Shown here piece by piece: positions 31,920-41,767 of a stretch of DNA of 64,000 nucleotides (positions are counted from its first letter, which is position 1; every line of letters begins with the position of its first letter). The position numbers and the translations under genes are program-made. The stretch lies in NCBI RefSeq assembly GCF_000182925.2, contig NC_026503.1, positions 5,022,001 through 5,086,000 on the forward strand. The letters run 5' to 3'. Under the pieces are notes generated by a model. That model did not search any database. It was given only the letters and a program-made list of their open reading frames with translations, and was not told where the DNA came from. The stretch comes from Neurospora crassa OR74A (Eukaryota > Ascomycota > Sordariomycetes > Sordariales > Sordariaceae).

Positions 31920-33671
31920 ATGGCCCATCAAACACCACCACCACCAGGCGAGGGCTGCTACGTCCCGAGTCATACCACCGATCATCCATACCAATATGCT
32001 CAGAGGCAGCCATATAATCAGGAGCTACCAGATAGCCAGGGGCAACCGGGGCCGGACGAGGCCCCGAACTGGGCCGACGGTATAGAAGTTGTACCATACG
32101 AACAACTCAAGGATACACAGTACTGGCCCGAGGTTCGTCAGGAGGAAGTGGGCAAGGAAGTCACTCCGGGCACTGCTCCGGCCAACAACGGGAAATGGAA
32201 GGATGAACGCGATCAGTATAATGCTAGCCGAGCACCTGAAGTCACCGACACTCAACCCGGTTCCAAGCCGAACCGAAAGCGATTATGCATCATACTAGGC
32301 AGTGTCCTTGCGGTTATTTTGATAGTCGCGGCTATTGTCGGCGGTGTGGTTGGGAGTAAGGCGGCTCGGGACTCGAAATCAAGCACGGCTCCGGTTCTCG
32401 ATAGCGGTGGTGATGGTGGCTCTTCGACCACGATACCGACTCCATCACAAACCACGACGGGAGGAGGGGCAGTCTCAACTACTGCTGCTGCTAACGCTGG
32501 AGCTATCCGTTCAGGTTCGCCTTTTGCCCTCGCCAGTTGGCGGAATGACAAGGGCAACGTTGCGCTCTACTTGTTCTACCAAGACAAGAGCAACGATGTC
32601 TACTATATCAAGCACGATGGAGCTACGTGGGGAAAGCCTGTCAACATCATAACCGGTCTCAGGACAAACACCCGTCTAACCGCCACCGTCATTCTCAATG
32701 GCTTTGGTAACCCCGAAAGGGTATGGATGTTCAGCACCCCCACAGCCGAGACCATTTCTAGCTGCTAACACGTCTCCAGCCTCACGTTATCCTGACCTAC
32801 ATCGGTGCCAGTTCTACCATACTAGGAATGGCGATCAACGAGAACAATAATCCTGCTGTCAGTGACGACCCCAATATCAAGAAAATGTCGCTCGGGGCCA
32901 TGGCGAATTCAAGCACAGCCAGCTATTATCCCGCAACCGTATACCAAGATGCGAGCGGGGAACTCGGCCAGGCTCGTATATTCATGCTTCAGTGGCTTGA
33001 TAGGATGACGGGGATAATGGCGCTTCCTGGCACGAGCTTGGCCATGGTACCCATCTCCACTCGCTGGGCAAACTATTCGACATCGGGAGGATATGGCCTG
33101 ATTTACCAGCAACAAGACGGTCGTATGGCCGCTGCGGTCCCCAATCTAGGCCCTGATGCTAGGACCGACGCCGTTAGCCCCTGGTTTAACAGTTCAAGTA
33201 CGTTTTCTCCCTGACCATAACTCCTTCTCTACCTAGAGAGTTACCTAACAAAAATCAGTCTTCCCCTCCGACATCACCCCTCCCAACGGCGCCCCCATCG
33301 CCGCCTGGATCACCAGCCGTCCCTCCTCTCTTTCCCACTTTCCGAACACGTACATCCTCTACCTCGACTCTGACTCCAACATCCAGATGGTTTACACCTC
33401 CTTTTCCGGGTCCGGAGACGGTTCTCCATCATGGAAGACGTCCGAACCAGAAGCGCTAAAGGGGTTGGACCAAAACACGGATGTCGGCTGTGTCCTCATG
33501 GCAAGCATTGACAAAGATCAGGATGGGAATAAGACTTCGATTGAGGAAGATTCGGAGGAGGTTAATAGGTGTTTCTTCCAGAAGGGAGGAAAACTTGTGG
33601 AGGCGAGGATGAGTGGAAGTGCAGGGACGGGGGGGTGGAAGATGGTGGGAGAGGTGCCGCTGCCTTTATGA
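31920..33671 (+). CDS. Single-pass membrane protein with lectin-like ectodomain
   Basis: Exons 31920-32720, 32780-33197 and 33259-33671, giving 543 residues. Intron 1 (59 bp) has donor GTATGG, a CTAAC branch and acceptor CCAG. Intron 2 (61 bp) has donor GTACGT, a CTAAC branch and acceptor TCAG. The frame opens at an upstream GTG, but the first ATG is 31920. The N-terminal ~120 residues are polar and Pro/Gln-rich. A basic NRKR stop precedes a transmembrane helix (about 123-146, IILGSVLAVILIVAAIVGG), then a Ser/Thr-rich stalk. The outer part has repeated blade-like strands (LASWRNDKGNVALYLFYQD, DVYYIKHDGATWGKP, ILYLDSDSNIQMVYTSF), resembling the beta-propeller of fungal fucose-specific lectins. 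Type II topology and sugar binding are inferred. A surface role is likely. Confidence 0.75.
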
Positions 33672-33919
33672 TCAAGCAAAGAATGTAGAATGAACAATGA
33701 TGATACCCTTTCAGCGTCCCTGGTATTAATGAATTTCACCTTGAACAGGGACGGTCAATCATTGTCGAGGACAGGAATGAAAACGGCTGCAAAAGATTAA
33801 AGTGAACTGTTTGTCACGCATTGGATTTTATCCTGATCATCGACAAATGTAAAGTAACCATTTCTGGCATGAAAGGTTCAAGCGGGGGTTAATAAGTCGA
33901 ACCTTTGTAGCAGATTTTC
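33672..33919. other. Short intergenic gap
   Basis: 3' flank of the lectin-like gene. Nothing is seen before the structured unit starting at 33920. Confidence 0.6.
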
Positions 33920-34206
33920 GGAAAGGGACAGTGGTCGAGCGGTATGGTGCGCAGCTTTCTGCAATCCCACCAGGGTTAGGCCCAGGGGAATACTGCCCGC
34001 TCATGGCGGCCGCGTCACCGTAGACCTGTGTACAGCGAGCGCTACACTAAAGTACGAATGATAAGCGCTGAGTGGTGCCCCTCTGGGATTAGTTTCTTGT
34101 AACTGGCGTCTTCCGGCTATGCAAATAGGGCTCTACTACTCCCTTCCAGTTGCTCAAACGTCCCCCTGTTCGATTCGCGATCGAGACCTTTCCATCTTTT
34201 TTTTTT
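33920..34206 (+). ncRNA. Candidate Pol III transcript, copy B
   Basis: Second copy of the unit at 1470-1718. It has an A-box-like TGGTCGAGCGG (33932-33942), a B-box-like GTTCGATTC (34168-34176) and a run of ten T (34197-34206). The ends GGAAAGG (33920-33926) and CCTTTCC (34187-34193) pair perfectly over 7 bp and differ in sequence from the closing stem of copy A. The shared 3' module 34103-34176 can close by AACTGG/CCAGTT. The 5' two thirds share only the A-box region with copy A. It lies 58 bp from the 3' end of the convergent secreted-protein gene, so it could also overlap that gene's 3' UTR. Confidence 0.4.
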
Positions 34207-34263
34207 CTCTTCATTTTCGTTTCCAACCCTTTTTCTATCTCTACCCCTCCCCATCATCCCACC

Positions 34264-35244
34264 TCAAGCCGTCGAAGTTGAAGTTGGCACCACATTCGCC
34301 GTCGCCGTCGCCGTTGCCGTCGTCGAACTCGTCGTCGGCTTCACAGTTGAACTACTTGAACTACTTCCACCCCCTCCCCCTCCTCCTCCACCAGCACCAA
34401 TAACAACAGCCTGCACCACCTGCCCCAACGCATTCGTCACCACATTCACCAAACTCCCCAACGCCTCATACTTGTACGTCTTCTGCGTCAACCCCTTGCC
34501 CAAGTCCTTCACCGTCCCCGTAAACGTCATATTGTTCAAATAATCGCCCACAATCGTACTACTCCCGCCCACCACCTCCTGCACGATATTCCCCAAGTTA
34601 TCAATCAAGAAATTCACTTTACTATCTCCCTGCACAACACTGCCCAATAATCCATCTACGGCACCGATAACCCCATCTACCGCATCCACCACGCCATCAA
34701 TCAAGTTAATCAAAGCAGGGTTGAGGTCCAGAGTGGAGAGCGTGCGATTGACGACTTTGACGAGGTTTCCGAGACGAATGACGAGATCCAAATTGGCGTC
34801 CACGTCGGCGATGGTGATGTTCACTTTGTCGATTCCCACTTGGACGCCGGCGTTGAGTTGGACGAGGGAGGCGACCTCGGCGGCTAGGGCGATGTCGGCG
34901 CGGAGGTTGTTGACGTCGAGTTCGATGCGGCCGACGTGCAGTTCGGGGATGTGGAGGAGCACGTCGGGAGGGCCTTTGGGGCCGTAGTTGGTGCCGGAGG
35001 GGCCGGGGACGGTGGCGGTGGCGGAGGGACTTGAAGAGGTGGTTTTGCTGGGGGAGGTGGAGGATGAGGATGAGGATGCTCTTGGTGAGGATGAGGTAGG
35101 CGGGATGGACTTGGAGACAGAGGTGGCGGCTGCTGTTGAGGTTGGTTCGGCGGTGTTGGAGGCGGAGGATTCTTGGGCTGTTGAAGGGGTGAAGAGAAGC
35201 CCGAAAAGGAGGAAGAGGATGAAAGTCGTGAGGAGGGATCTCAT
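34264..35244 (-). CDS. Secreted protein, paralogue 1 of a divergent pair
   Basis: 326 residues in one exon. The start is ATG at 35244, where a clear signal peptide begins (MRSLLTTFILFLLFGLLF, cleavage near TAQ-ES); the longer frame upstream is not supported. After a Ser/Thr/Pro linker comes a conserved core beginning PPDVLLHIPELHVGRIELDV. It continues with regularly spaced hydrophobic/Asn/Asp strands and LSTLDLNPALINLIDGVV, then DYLNNMTFTG and a C-terminal Gly-run and Ser/Thr tail. There is no GPI-type hydrophobic end. The core matches the protein encoded at 36175-37242. The family is fungal and uncharacterised; a wall or extracellular location is inferred. Confidence 0.82.
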   Translation of the reverse strand: MRSLLTTFILFLLFGLLFTPSTAQESSASNTAEPTSTAAATSVSKSIPPTSSSPRASSSSSSTSPSKTTSSSPSATATVPGPSGTNYGPKGPPDVLLHIPELHVGRIELDVNNLRADIALAAEVASLVQLNAGVQVGIDKVNITIADVDANLDLVIRLGNLVKVVNRTLSTLDLNPALINLIDGVVDAVDGVIGAVDGLLGSVVQGDSKVNFLIDNLGNIVQEVVGGSSTIVGDYLNNMTFTGTVKDLGKGLTQKTYKYEALGSLVNVVTNALGQVVQAVVIGAGGGGGGGGGSSSSSSTVKPTTSSTTATATATANVVPTSTSTA

Positions 35245-36174
35245 GGTGTTTGAGTTGCCCGGGTGTGGGCTTGAAATGACCGAGTAAGGTAGGTTTGTTG
35301 TTTGGAAGCGTAGTGAGTTGATGATGGATAGCTCCGATGGGGAGGAGGGGAGGTTTGAAGAGTTGTGAAAGGGTAAGTCCACTTGTTCCCGAAAGAAAGG
35401 AGACTCGACGAGCTGGTAAAAGCACAATGGGCTGTCAAGACCTTGAGTTGGATGTAGCTGACATGACGCGAAATCACAGACCGGGCAACACATAACACGA
35501 CCCGGATCATTTCCTCCCAAAAAGGTTGATCTCGAACTAAAGTCGAACCGTTCCCGCGTCTCAAAATGGGTTGCTGTTGTTAATATCAGACAGGGGTAAG
35601 CTATATCCGACCCCAGCTTTCCCCCGTCCGCCCCTGCCTGTTCCTGTTTTGACATTGACCTTTACTGGCTGCATGATCGTCAACCCCGGACCACTTCCCA
35701 ATCAGGTTGATATTCATACGGTACGATGTTACTCTGCCGGCTTCCTTCCAAGGCATAGGGCTCCAGGGGCCTGTGTGGAGTAACGGTTTGTGGAGCGACG
35801 GTGCTGAGCTGCCTTGGAATTAACCTCGTCGATATCGGAGCGGCTATCGGCCATATATTGGTTGTGTTGTTTATCCGTCTTCGGCAGTGAAACCGCTGTG
35901 ACGGACGTGATTAGGGCAAATCTCGATGTGGAATTGGATCCGTGATTGAAGAGCAACCTTTTATGTTTTTCCGGTTCTCATCTGTTCTTACGACTTCAAC
36001 TCGACGCATCATCTTTTCCCACCTCCAGTCTCGCGAGTTTGGATTTCCGTTCTTCTGACTTTTACTTGGCCTTCTGGTTGGAAGTCCTGATCAACCATTT
36101 TTACTAGAGCTCGCCCTTCATCCCAAACTCATCTCCATCACCACAAAGTCCTACCTGCGTGGCCGAACCTCACA
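35245..36174. promoter_or_regulatory. Divergent promoter of the two secreted-protein paralogues
   Basis: A 930-bp region between two divergently transcribed paralogues. Both sides end in pyrimidine/CA-rich leaders (for example CATCTCCATCACCACAAAG just before 36175). No specific factor site is claimed. Confidence 0.5.
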
Positions 36175-37242
36175 ATGCCCCTCTCCCTCCTCCGGGCATC
36201 CACCCTCCTCCTCCTCACCCTCTCCCGCCTCCCCCTCGGCTTCACACAAGACCCCTCTTCCTCCAAAGACCAAGAAACCAAAGAAGACGGCTACATAGGC
36301 TACCGCCTCACCCACCGCGGCGACCCCGAATCCGCCATCTACGAAACCGCCAACACCGGATCTGACCCAGACCTCATTCTGCCCGAGGACCCAGACGTCT
36401 ACCTCAACGCCTCAGTGTCTGTCGGCCTGATCGACATTGAGGTGGACAACATCACGGCTAAGGTCAATCTGGACGCCAAGGTCTTGAGTCTGCTGCACTT
36501 TAGTGCGGGCGTGGATGCGAGCATTGATCGCGTCAAGTTGCGGATTGAGAATGTCTCTGCCAAGGTGGAGTTGGAGGCCAGATTGGAGAATGTGGTGGCC
36601 ATGGTTGATGATGTTTTGAGGAGCATTGATTTGAATCCGATTATTGCTACGCTTGGGCAAGGCGTGGGGAAGATTGTGGATGGGGTGGGGGATGTTGTTG
36701 TTGGTGGTGGTGAGAGTGGCGATGCATCGGGTAAAGCTGGGAACAATCTGCCGGTGAAGGAGGTGCCGCTTGGTGCACGTGGCGCCAGTGGTGATGAACA
36801 TGAACATGACCTGTCCAGACGCGTCCCTGCCGCGGGTCATGGCCATGGGTCAGGAGAAGACCACGATCCCTTCAACTATAACCTTGAACACAACATTCTT
36901 TACTCAGTCAACAATTATCAGGGAAACAAGCATCGCAATCGCCGACTAGATCAGAATGGCGATATCTTTGATGAATACCTCGACAATGACGGGAACGAGC
37001 AGTCGAGACAGGTGGTGGGGTATTATAAGGATGACATGACGTTCAATGGACACAATAGGACCATTGAGGTGGATGGAAAGGTCAAAGAGTTTGAGCTGCA
37101 GTATGAGTACAAGCCGTTCCCGGGCATTGAGGCGATTTGCTGGATTTATGTGGATACGGAGGGGAAAGTGGTCAGGACGAAGGTCATTTCGGAGGCGCAG
37201 GGCGGAGGGACGAGTACGGTTAGCAATGATTCGGAGGAATGA
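36175..37242 (+). CDS. Secreted protein, paralogue 2 of a divergent pair
   Basis: 355 residues in one exon with an N-terminal signal peptide (about residues 1-24, LLLLTLSRLPLGFTQ). The core PDVYLNASVSVGLIDIEVDN, with LSLLHFSAGVDASIDRV and LRSIDLNPIIATLGQGV, aligns with paralogue 1. Here the middle is replaced by an acidic/His-rich insert (DEHEHD, GHGHGSGEDHD), followed by YYKDDMTFNG and a C-terminal block ending GKVVRTKVISEA. The shared core and head-to-head layout indicate an inverted duplication with divergence. Function unknown. N-glycosylation sequons are present (for example NITA, NVSA). Confidence 0.82.
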   Translation: MPLSLLRASTLLLLTLSRLPLGFTQDPSSSKDQETKEDGYIGYRLTHRGDPESAIYETANTGSDPDLILPEDPDVYLNASVSVGLIDIEVDNITAKVNLDAKVLSLLHFSAGVDASIDRVKLRIENVSAKVELEARLENVVAMVDDVLRSIDLNPIIATLGQGVGKIVDGVGDVVVGGGESGDASGKAGNNLPVKEVPLGARGASGDEHEHDLSRRVPAAGHGHGSGEDHDPFNYNLEHNILYSVNNYQGNKHRNRRLDQNGDIFDEYLDNDGNEQSRQVVGYYKDDMTFNGHNRTIEVDGKVKEFELQYEYKPFPGIEAICWIYVDTEGKVVRTKVISEAQGGGTSTVSNDSEE

Positions 37243-37622
37243 GGAGGTGGGATGTGGTTTGGTAAGGGGTTGTGTTGTGGTGGTGGTCTGCACTGGGATT
37301 ACAGTTTGAGATGTATAGAAGATTCCTTTTATGTTTAAGAATAGGGGAACGTGTCGCGTGCTATTGAAGGCGAATAATCCAAGTTGCCGTTACAAGTGGA
37401 AGCCGTAGGACAAGTGATAGTGAGCGCATCCTGATAGGAATTTTCGCTACAGTATCCTTCCACTTTGCTCTGCAACTGCTGGCCTAGGTCATCGTTCATA
37501 ACATCAGGGCATGCAAAAGCCGGTCATCAATAACCCGATACTGCTGATTGCCACTTCCTTCTCTTTCAATGAGGCCTTGTTCCTTCCTCAACACCAACAA
37601 AATTAACCCATGCGTTCTTGCA
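37243..37622. other. Convergent 3' intergenic gap
   Basis: 380 bp between two convergent genes. No feature recognised. Confidence 0.6.
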
Positions 37623-39738
37623 TCACGAAAAGCTCGGCACGAAGCGGGTCCAATTCGCAGTGTCGTATACGCCATCAGGAACCGCCCGGAGACTGGAGAA
37701 CATGATCCCAAAGAGGATTAGCCGAGCAGCCGTGTAGATGATGCCACTGCTGATGTTGAGAACTCTCAAAAGTCTTTGTGCGTGGATATCCCAAACCTTC
37801 TTCGCTTCCTGATATGACTGCACGCTGGCAGGTTCCTCGGCACAACGTGAGAAAAACCATTGGAACATCCCTTCAGGCGCCTCAAAAGGGTGCCACTCGG
37901 GCCCCACTTTCAGTGATGGATGCGTAGAGGCATCCCTGTCCCATTTCTCGTACTCGCCCCTCAGGGCAAGATTCTGACCGGCGGATGTCTTCAACTCGCG
38001 TGCGATATTCCACACGGTGTTGAGGTGGTGTTCTTCATGTCTTCTGCTTTTATTGACCCACATCAGATCCCGGACGGACTTGTAAAGCTTAATCAGCATA
38101 TCAAGTTCCCGCCTCAGTCTTTCAAGGCCCCTCAACATGTCTTCCTCAGGATGCACATTGACCCCCCCCGGTGCTCACTGCCGTTGTGAATGCTTTCCAC
38201 CAATCATCATCGATGTTCCATGTCGTTAATGCAGTATCGCCGCGGCAGCTAAGACAACCCAGAGTTTCTTCCACGGCTTCAGCCTGCTTCCGCTTGAGAT
38301 TCCTAGGTCTATATTGAAGAATCGCGAAGCTTCCAGCCAAAGCAAGGATGGGTGAGACCGTTGACACCAGTGCAGCTATGCGCCAGGCAAGCTCCTCCAC
38401 CGGCGTAGGGAACTGAAATGACCAAGCTATACAATGAATGCCCCCAAACACAAGACAAGATGCCGCCATCAAGACCCATGTCGAAAGAAACATCCCATCG
38501 ATGGACCAGAGCTCATCGTTCCTTATACGATCGCGTGCAGAAAAAGAATCTTCATAATGATGAAGAGGAGGGGTAGGACGCCACAAGCTAGCGAAAAATG
38601 GCTCAGTTGTACGCCGAACCAAATCTCCTCTTGCGCCCTCATCTATCACCGTATCAATCATTGTTGGCCGCGAAACATCTTTGGGTTTCCACCAATTGAC
38701 CAAATAAGTCACGATAGCGAAAACTGAGAAAGAGGCCGTGGCGATTTCAAGTTGTGTGACGGGTTGGCCACCCACACCACGTGTAACGAGGTCAAATAAA
38801 AGGCGTGCAATTTGGATAACAGCAATTGTCTTGACGACCCAGTCCGCTTTGCTTTTGTCCTTGATATCGTCCTCAGATAGTCGAAGTTCTTTGAGTGGAT
38901 GACCGAGCTCCCACGCTCTGAAATCAGGACGTGCGAGATGGTCGCCGCGGACAACTGAATACAAGTGGGTAACGAATGACTCCTTGTTATCCGCAGTGAA
39001 TTCATACATCCGCTTCCGTGCCACTATTCCGCCCATGTTGGCGTAATATGCGTGTGAAAGTGTCCACTTCTGAACTCTCAATACCGCCCTTCCATCGCGA
39101 GGTCGGTCTTTTTCCGAGAAGCTCTTTTCGATAAATGTCTTTCCCTCCTTGACCACCTTCCCCTTCTCCACCACTGCCAACGGCACACGTGAATGGTATG
39201 GTGTTTTCCACATGAGTAGTGTGTAAAGAATTCTCTTTAGAGGCTCGAACTTGACGGTCCAAGCCCAGAGGACCCAGGCGGAACCATCATCTCCGGCATT
39301 TTTCATCTTTGATACCGTTTGGAAGTGATCGGGGCGACAATGAACAGCATAGGAAACCCAATCAAGCATTTCTAACGCAAACCGAAGTTCGCATACAGCT
39401 TTAGCGAAAATGAATTCGGGAAAAAGAACCGTAATGGCCATCCATTTCGCTTTGCGTAGAACCCGTGTCATGGTGGAATCGGTTATGGCAGGGACGTTGA
39501 GGTGCAAGACGGTCCAGGTGCAGGCAAAGATTGTCGTCAGGCATTCGATAAGGAGGGTCAGGGTGCCTCTCCGTCTAGGATTGCTCACCCAACCAACTGT
39601 CGCCCGCTGGTCGCCATCGGGAAGGGGTGTTGTTGTCGGTAGCTCGGTTGTTGTTTCCTGAGCCCTGATAAGGACACAGAACCATAAAACGAGGGAAAGC
39701 GTGAAGCAGAGCGCTGACGGGCGGGGACCGGAAGCCAT
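37623..39738 (-). pseudogene. Multi-pass membrane protein paralogue with a frameshift
   Basis: Paralogue of the gene at 6667-8727. The start is ATG at 39738, opening a signal peptide (about residues 1-26, LCFTLSLVLWFCVLIRAQ). Then come GWVSNPRRRGT and TIFACTWTVLHLNVP as in the paralogue. The first frame ends at 38146 after 530 residues. The rest of the family sequence (LRGLERLRRELDML ... WTRFVPSFS) continues in the next frame to 37623. The switch maps to eight consecutive C on the plus strand (38162-38169; G8 on the coding strand). Removing one base gives a continuous 704-residue product that aligns with the paralogue without a large gap. An intron of at least 50 nt would delete residues the paralogue retains. 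It is therefore either a homopolymer sequencing error or a real inactivating slip. Confidence 0.8.
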
Positions 39739-40286
39739 CACCGACCAATTTGCGAAAGGCGTAATGGACGGCAATGTAGAAGTCGGTATAAACTGGGAGC
39801 AAGCTCTTTTCTGACGAAACGATGCAATTGCAGTGAATTGCGAGAATGGCGGATCGGAGACGACTGGATATGGCAAATCTCTTCTCGTTGGGTTGTGATC
39901 AAAAGGTGCACGGGGAACAAGGAAGCGATGGAGGGCATCATGGAGCAGATATATTTACCTTAGCATCCAATCCTCACCTCGCGGACATGGTATTCGACAT
40001 GTACGTCAAAACCCATCCATCGCTGCAAGGGAAAACACGCTAAATGGGTGTCTAGACCACCTCAATCTCAGCCGCACGATAAGTAACACAGCCATCACCC
40101 GCAAATGAGCTCCCGGAACATTTCCATGTTGCTTTCGTCCAAAAGATTTCATATTTTATTATGTTCAACACCATGGCCGCCGTCATACTCGTCAACTCGT
40201 ATTGGTCGAATGTACGCTTCGAGCCTGGCCCTGGTGAGTACGTGGCAGCACCACCACTTCCGTTCATGATGAACGCACATCAGGCT
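39739..40286. other. Upstream region of the membrane-protein paralogue
   Basis: Promoter and leader of the minus-strand gene; the frame extending to 39876 begins at TTG. Nothing else is supported up to the MITE-like element. Confidence 0.5.
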
Positions 40287-40294
40287 CTTATAAT

Positions 40295-40907
40295 AGGGAA
40301 ACCTCCGCGTACACCCATAAACTCCCCATGCACACCCAAACCCATATGACAGCTGTCATATAAAACAGGTCGTATTTGGTGTAAAAAACGGGTTTTTCAA
40401 TGTTTCTGACATTTGATAAGAGTCCCTACATTCCTGTAACCGCTATAAAGCCCACTGTACTTAGTAAGTACTTCAGAATACTATTTTAAGAAGGATGAGG
40501 CTCCTAGAACGTATATATTATTATAAAGTAAATAAAGGAGGATATTGTTACTCGCTATTATTTAATATTATAGCGTTATTTTTACTAGCGCCCGGCCAAA
40601 TTTTATAGGGGTTTGGGTCACGTAGATCAAACCATCTATAAAACAATGCCTCGTTTTAAGGTATAGCTAGTAATCTCTCTATCTCCTACGTTAACTAGGC
40701 ATCGTAAGCCTCATCGAATTCAGTCCTCTCCTTCTTAATTACTAGTTTGCCGCTATCCTCAATCTCCTCGTCGTCGTTAAACTAAAAGCGTGAAATTTTA
40801 CAGCTAAAATCGGGGTTTACAATGATAAGTGACATTAGTTGTTACATACCCACTTTTTGGGTTTGGGTGTGTATAGGGAGTTTATGGGTGTGCGCGGAGG
40901 TTACCCC
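40295..40907. mobile_element. MITE-like element with ~49-bp TIRs
   Basis: About 613 bp bounded by inverted repeats. The left one runs AACCTCCGCG-ACACCCATAAACTCCC-CACACCCAAACCCA (about 40295-40343); its inverted copy ends at 40907, with few mismatches. Flanks read CTTATAAT (40287-40294) and CTCATAAT (40908-40915), an 8-bp near-perfect duplication as made by hAT transposons. The interior is AT-rich and non-coding. Placement in the hAT superfamily rests only on the duplication length. Confidence 0.7.
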
Positions 40908-40915
40908 CTCATAAT

Positions 40916-41636
40916 GCTGGCCAGCACAGATGAAGACTCGCCAATCAGAGACTGTCAACCCCACTTGACTGGCAACATAGATCTGATCAGCACTTCTATT
41001 GCTACTTGCGGAGCCTTTTCCACTTCTCACTCGTCGCCTGAAAATGTCAGAAAGGCTATCGAAAAACAGACAATTGAATCGGGTTAGTCTTGGGAAGAGG
41101 CTATTGACAATTACCTTTGTTGACGGTACGTGTCTTTAAGTGTTTTGGTGTGGTACCCGCTCCACCTCCTCATTACCTCTAGGTAGAGGTAGGTACGGTA
41201 GGTTCGCGGTTTCCTTGTATGCTGGCGGTTATGCCCGATCATGTGTCTTCTTCACTTCACCCCCTCCCCAGTAACGACTGGATGGAGGGGTCTCCACATT
41301 AAGCCTGATGTCGATGTGGTGATGAGAGCCAGTACGAGGATCATCGCCCTCGCAGAGAGAAGCACTCTCGGAGATGATTCCTTCCTCTTTCCGTCGAATG
41401 AACTGCTGCCGCTTCCGCTGATTTGTGAGAGTGTCCCAACTGCGTGGCAGGAACCGAAGCTGTATGTGTTTCCAACTTGGGCCGGAAGCGGGGTTCAGAT
41501 GATATCTCCACGTCGCTTTGAATTGAACAAGACTCAATCCCGTCGACCCCATCGATCGAGAGGTGCTGAATGTGTTGAACCATACTGCAAGGAAGCGATC
41601 ACGGGGAGCAACGTGGTGGTGGTGAAAGTCTTGATT
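40916..41636. other. Interval left of the copia element; possible small gene
   Basis: Ordinary-composition DNA with overlapping open frames of about 80-133 codons on both strands (41229-41642). On the minus strand a leader-like stretch (TTTCACCACCACCACGTTGC) precedes an ATG at 41583, but no frame can be preferred and no domain is seen. Confidence 0.25.
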
Positions 41637-41767
41637 AATTGAAGAGAAAAAAAGAAAGTAAGAAGGAGGATAGAGTCCGACTTATATACAGGGTAGCCAT
41701 GTATGGATCGTATCCACTAGTGCCAAGAGAATGCCAAGAACTAGTAATAGCTTCAACACTCCCCCTC
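41637..41767 (-). repeat. Copia 3' LTR and polypurine tract
   Basis: On the minus strand the polypurine tract GAGGGGGAG (41767-41759) is followed directly by an LTR starting TGTTGAAG (41758). The LTR is only about 120 bp, ending near 41637 with TTGAAG/CTTCAA inverted termini. It kept near-normal GC content, unlike the interior. Confidence 0.65.

Noticed and set aside
35245-35655. N-terminal extension of secreted paralogue 1
   Set aside because: A clear signal peptide starts at the ATG at 35244; the extension is unsupported and would bury the signal.
38146-38178. Intron explaining the frame change in the membrane-protein paralogue
   Set aside because: A GTGAGC donor exists, but acceptors give introns too short or delete residues the paralogue keeps; a one-base homopolymer change is simpler.
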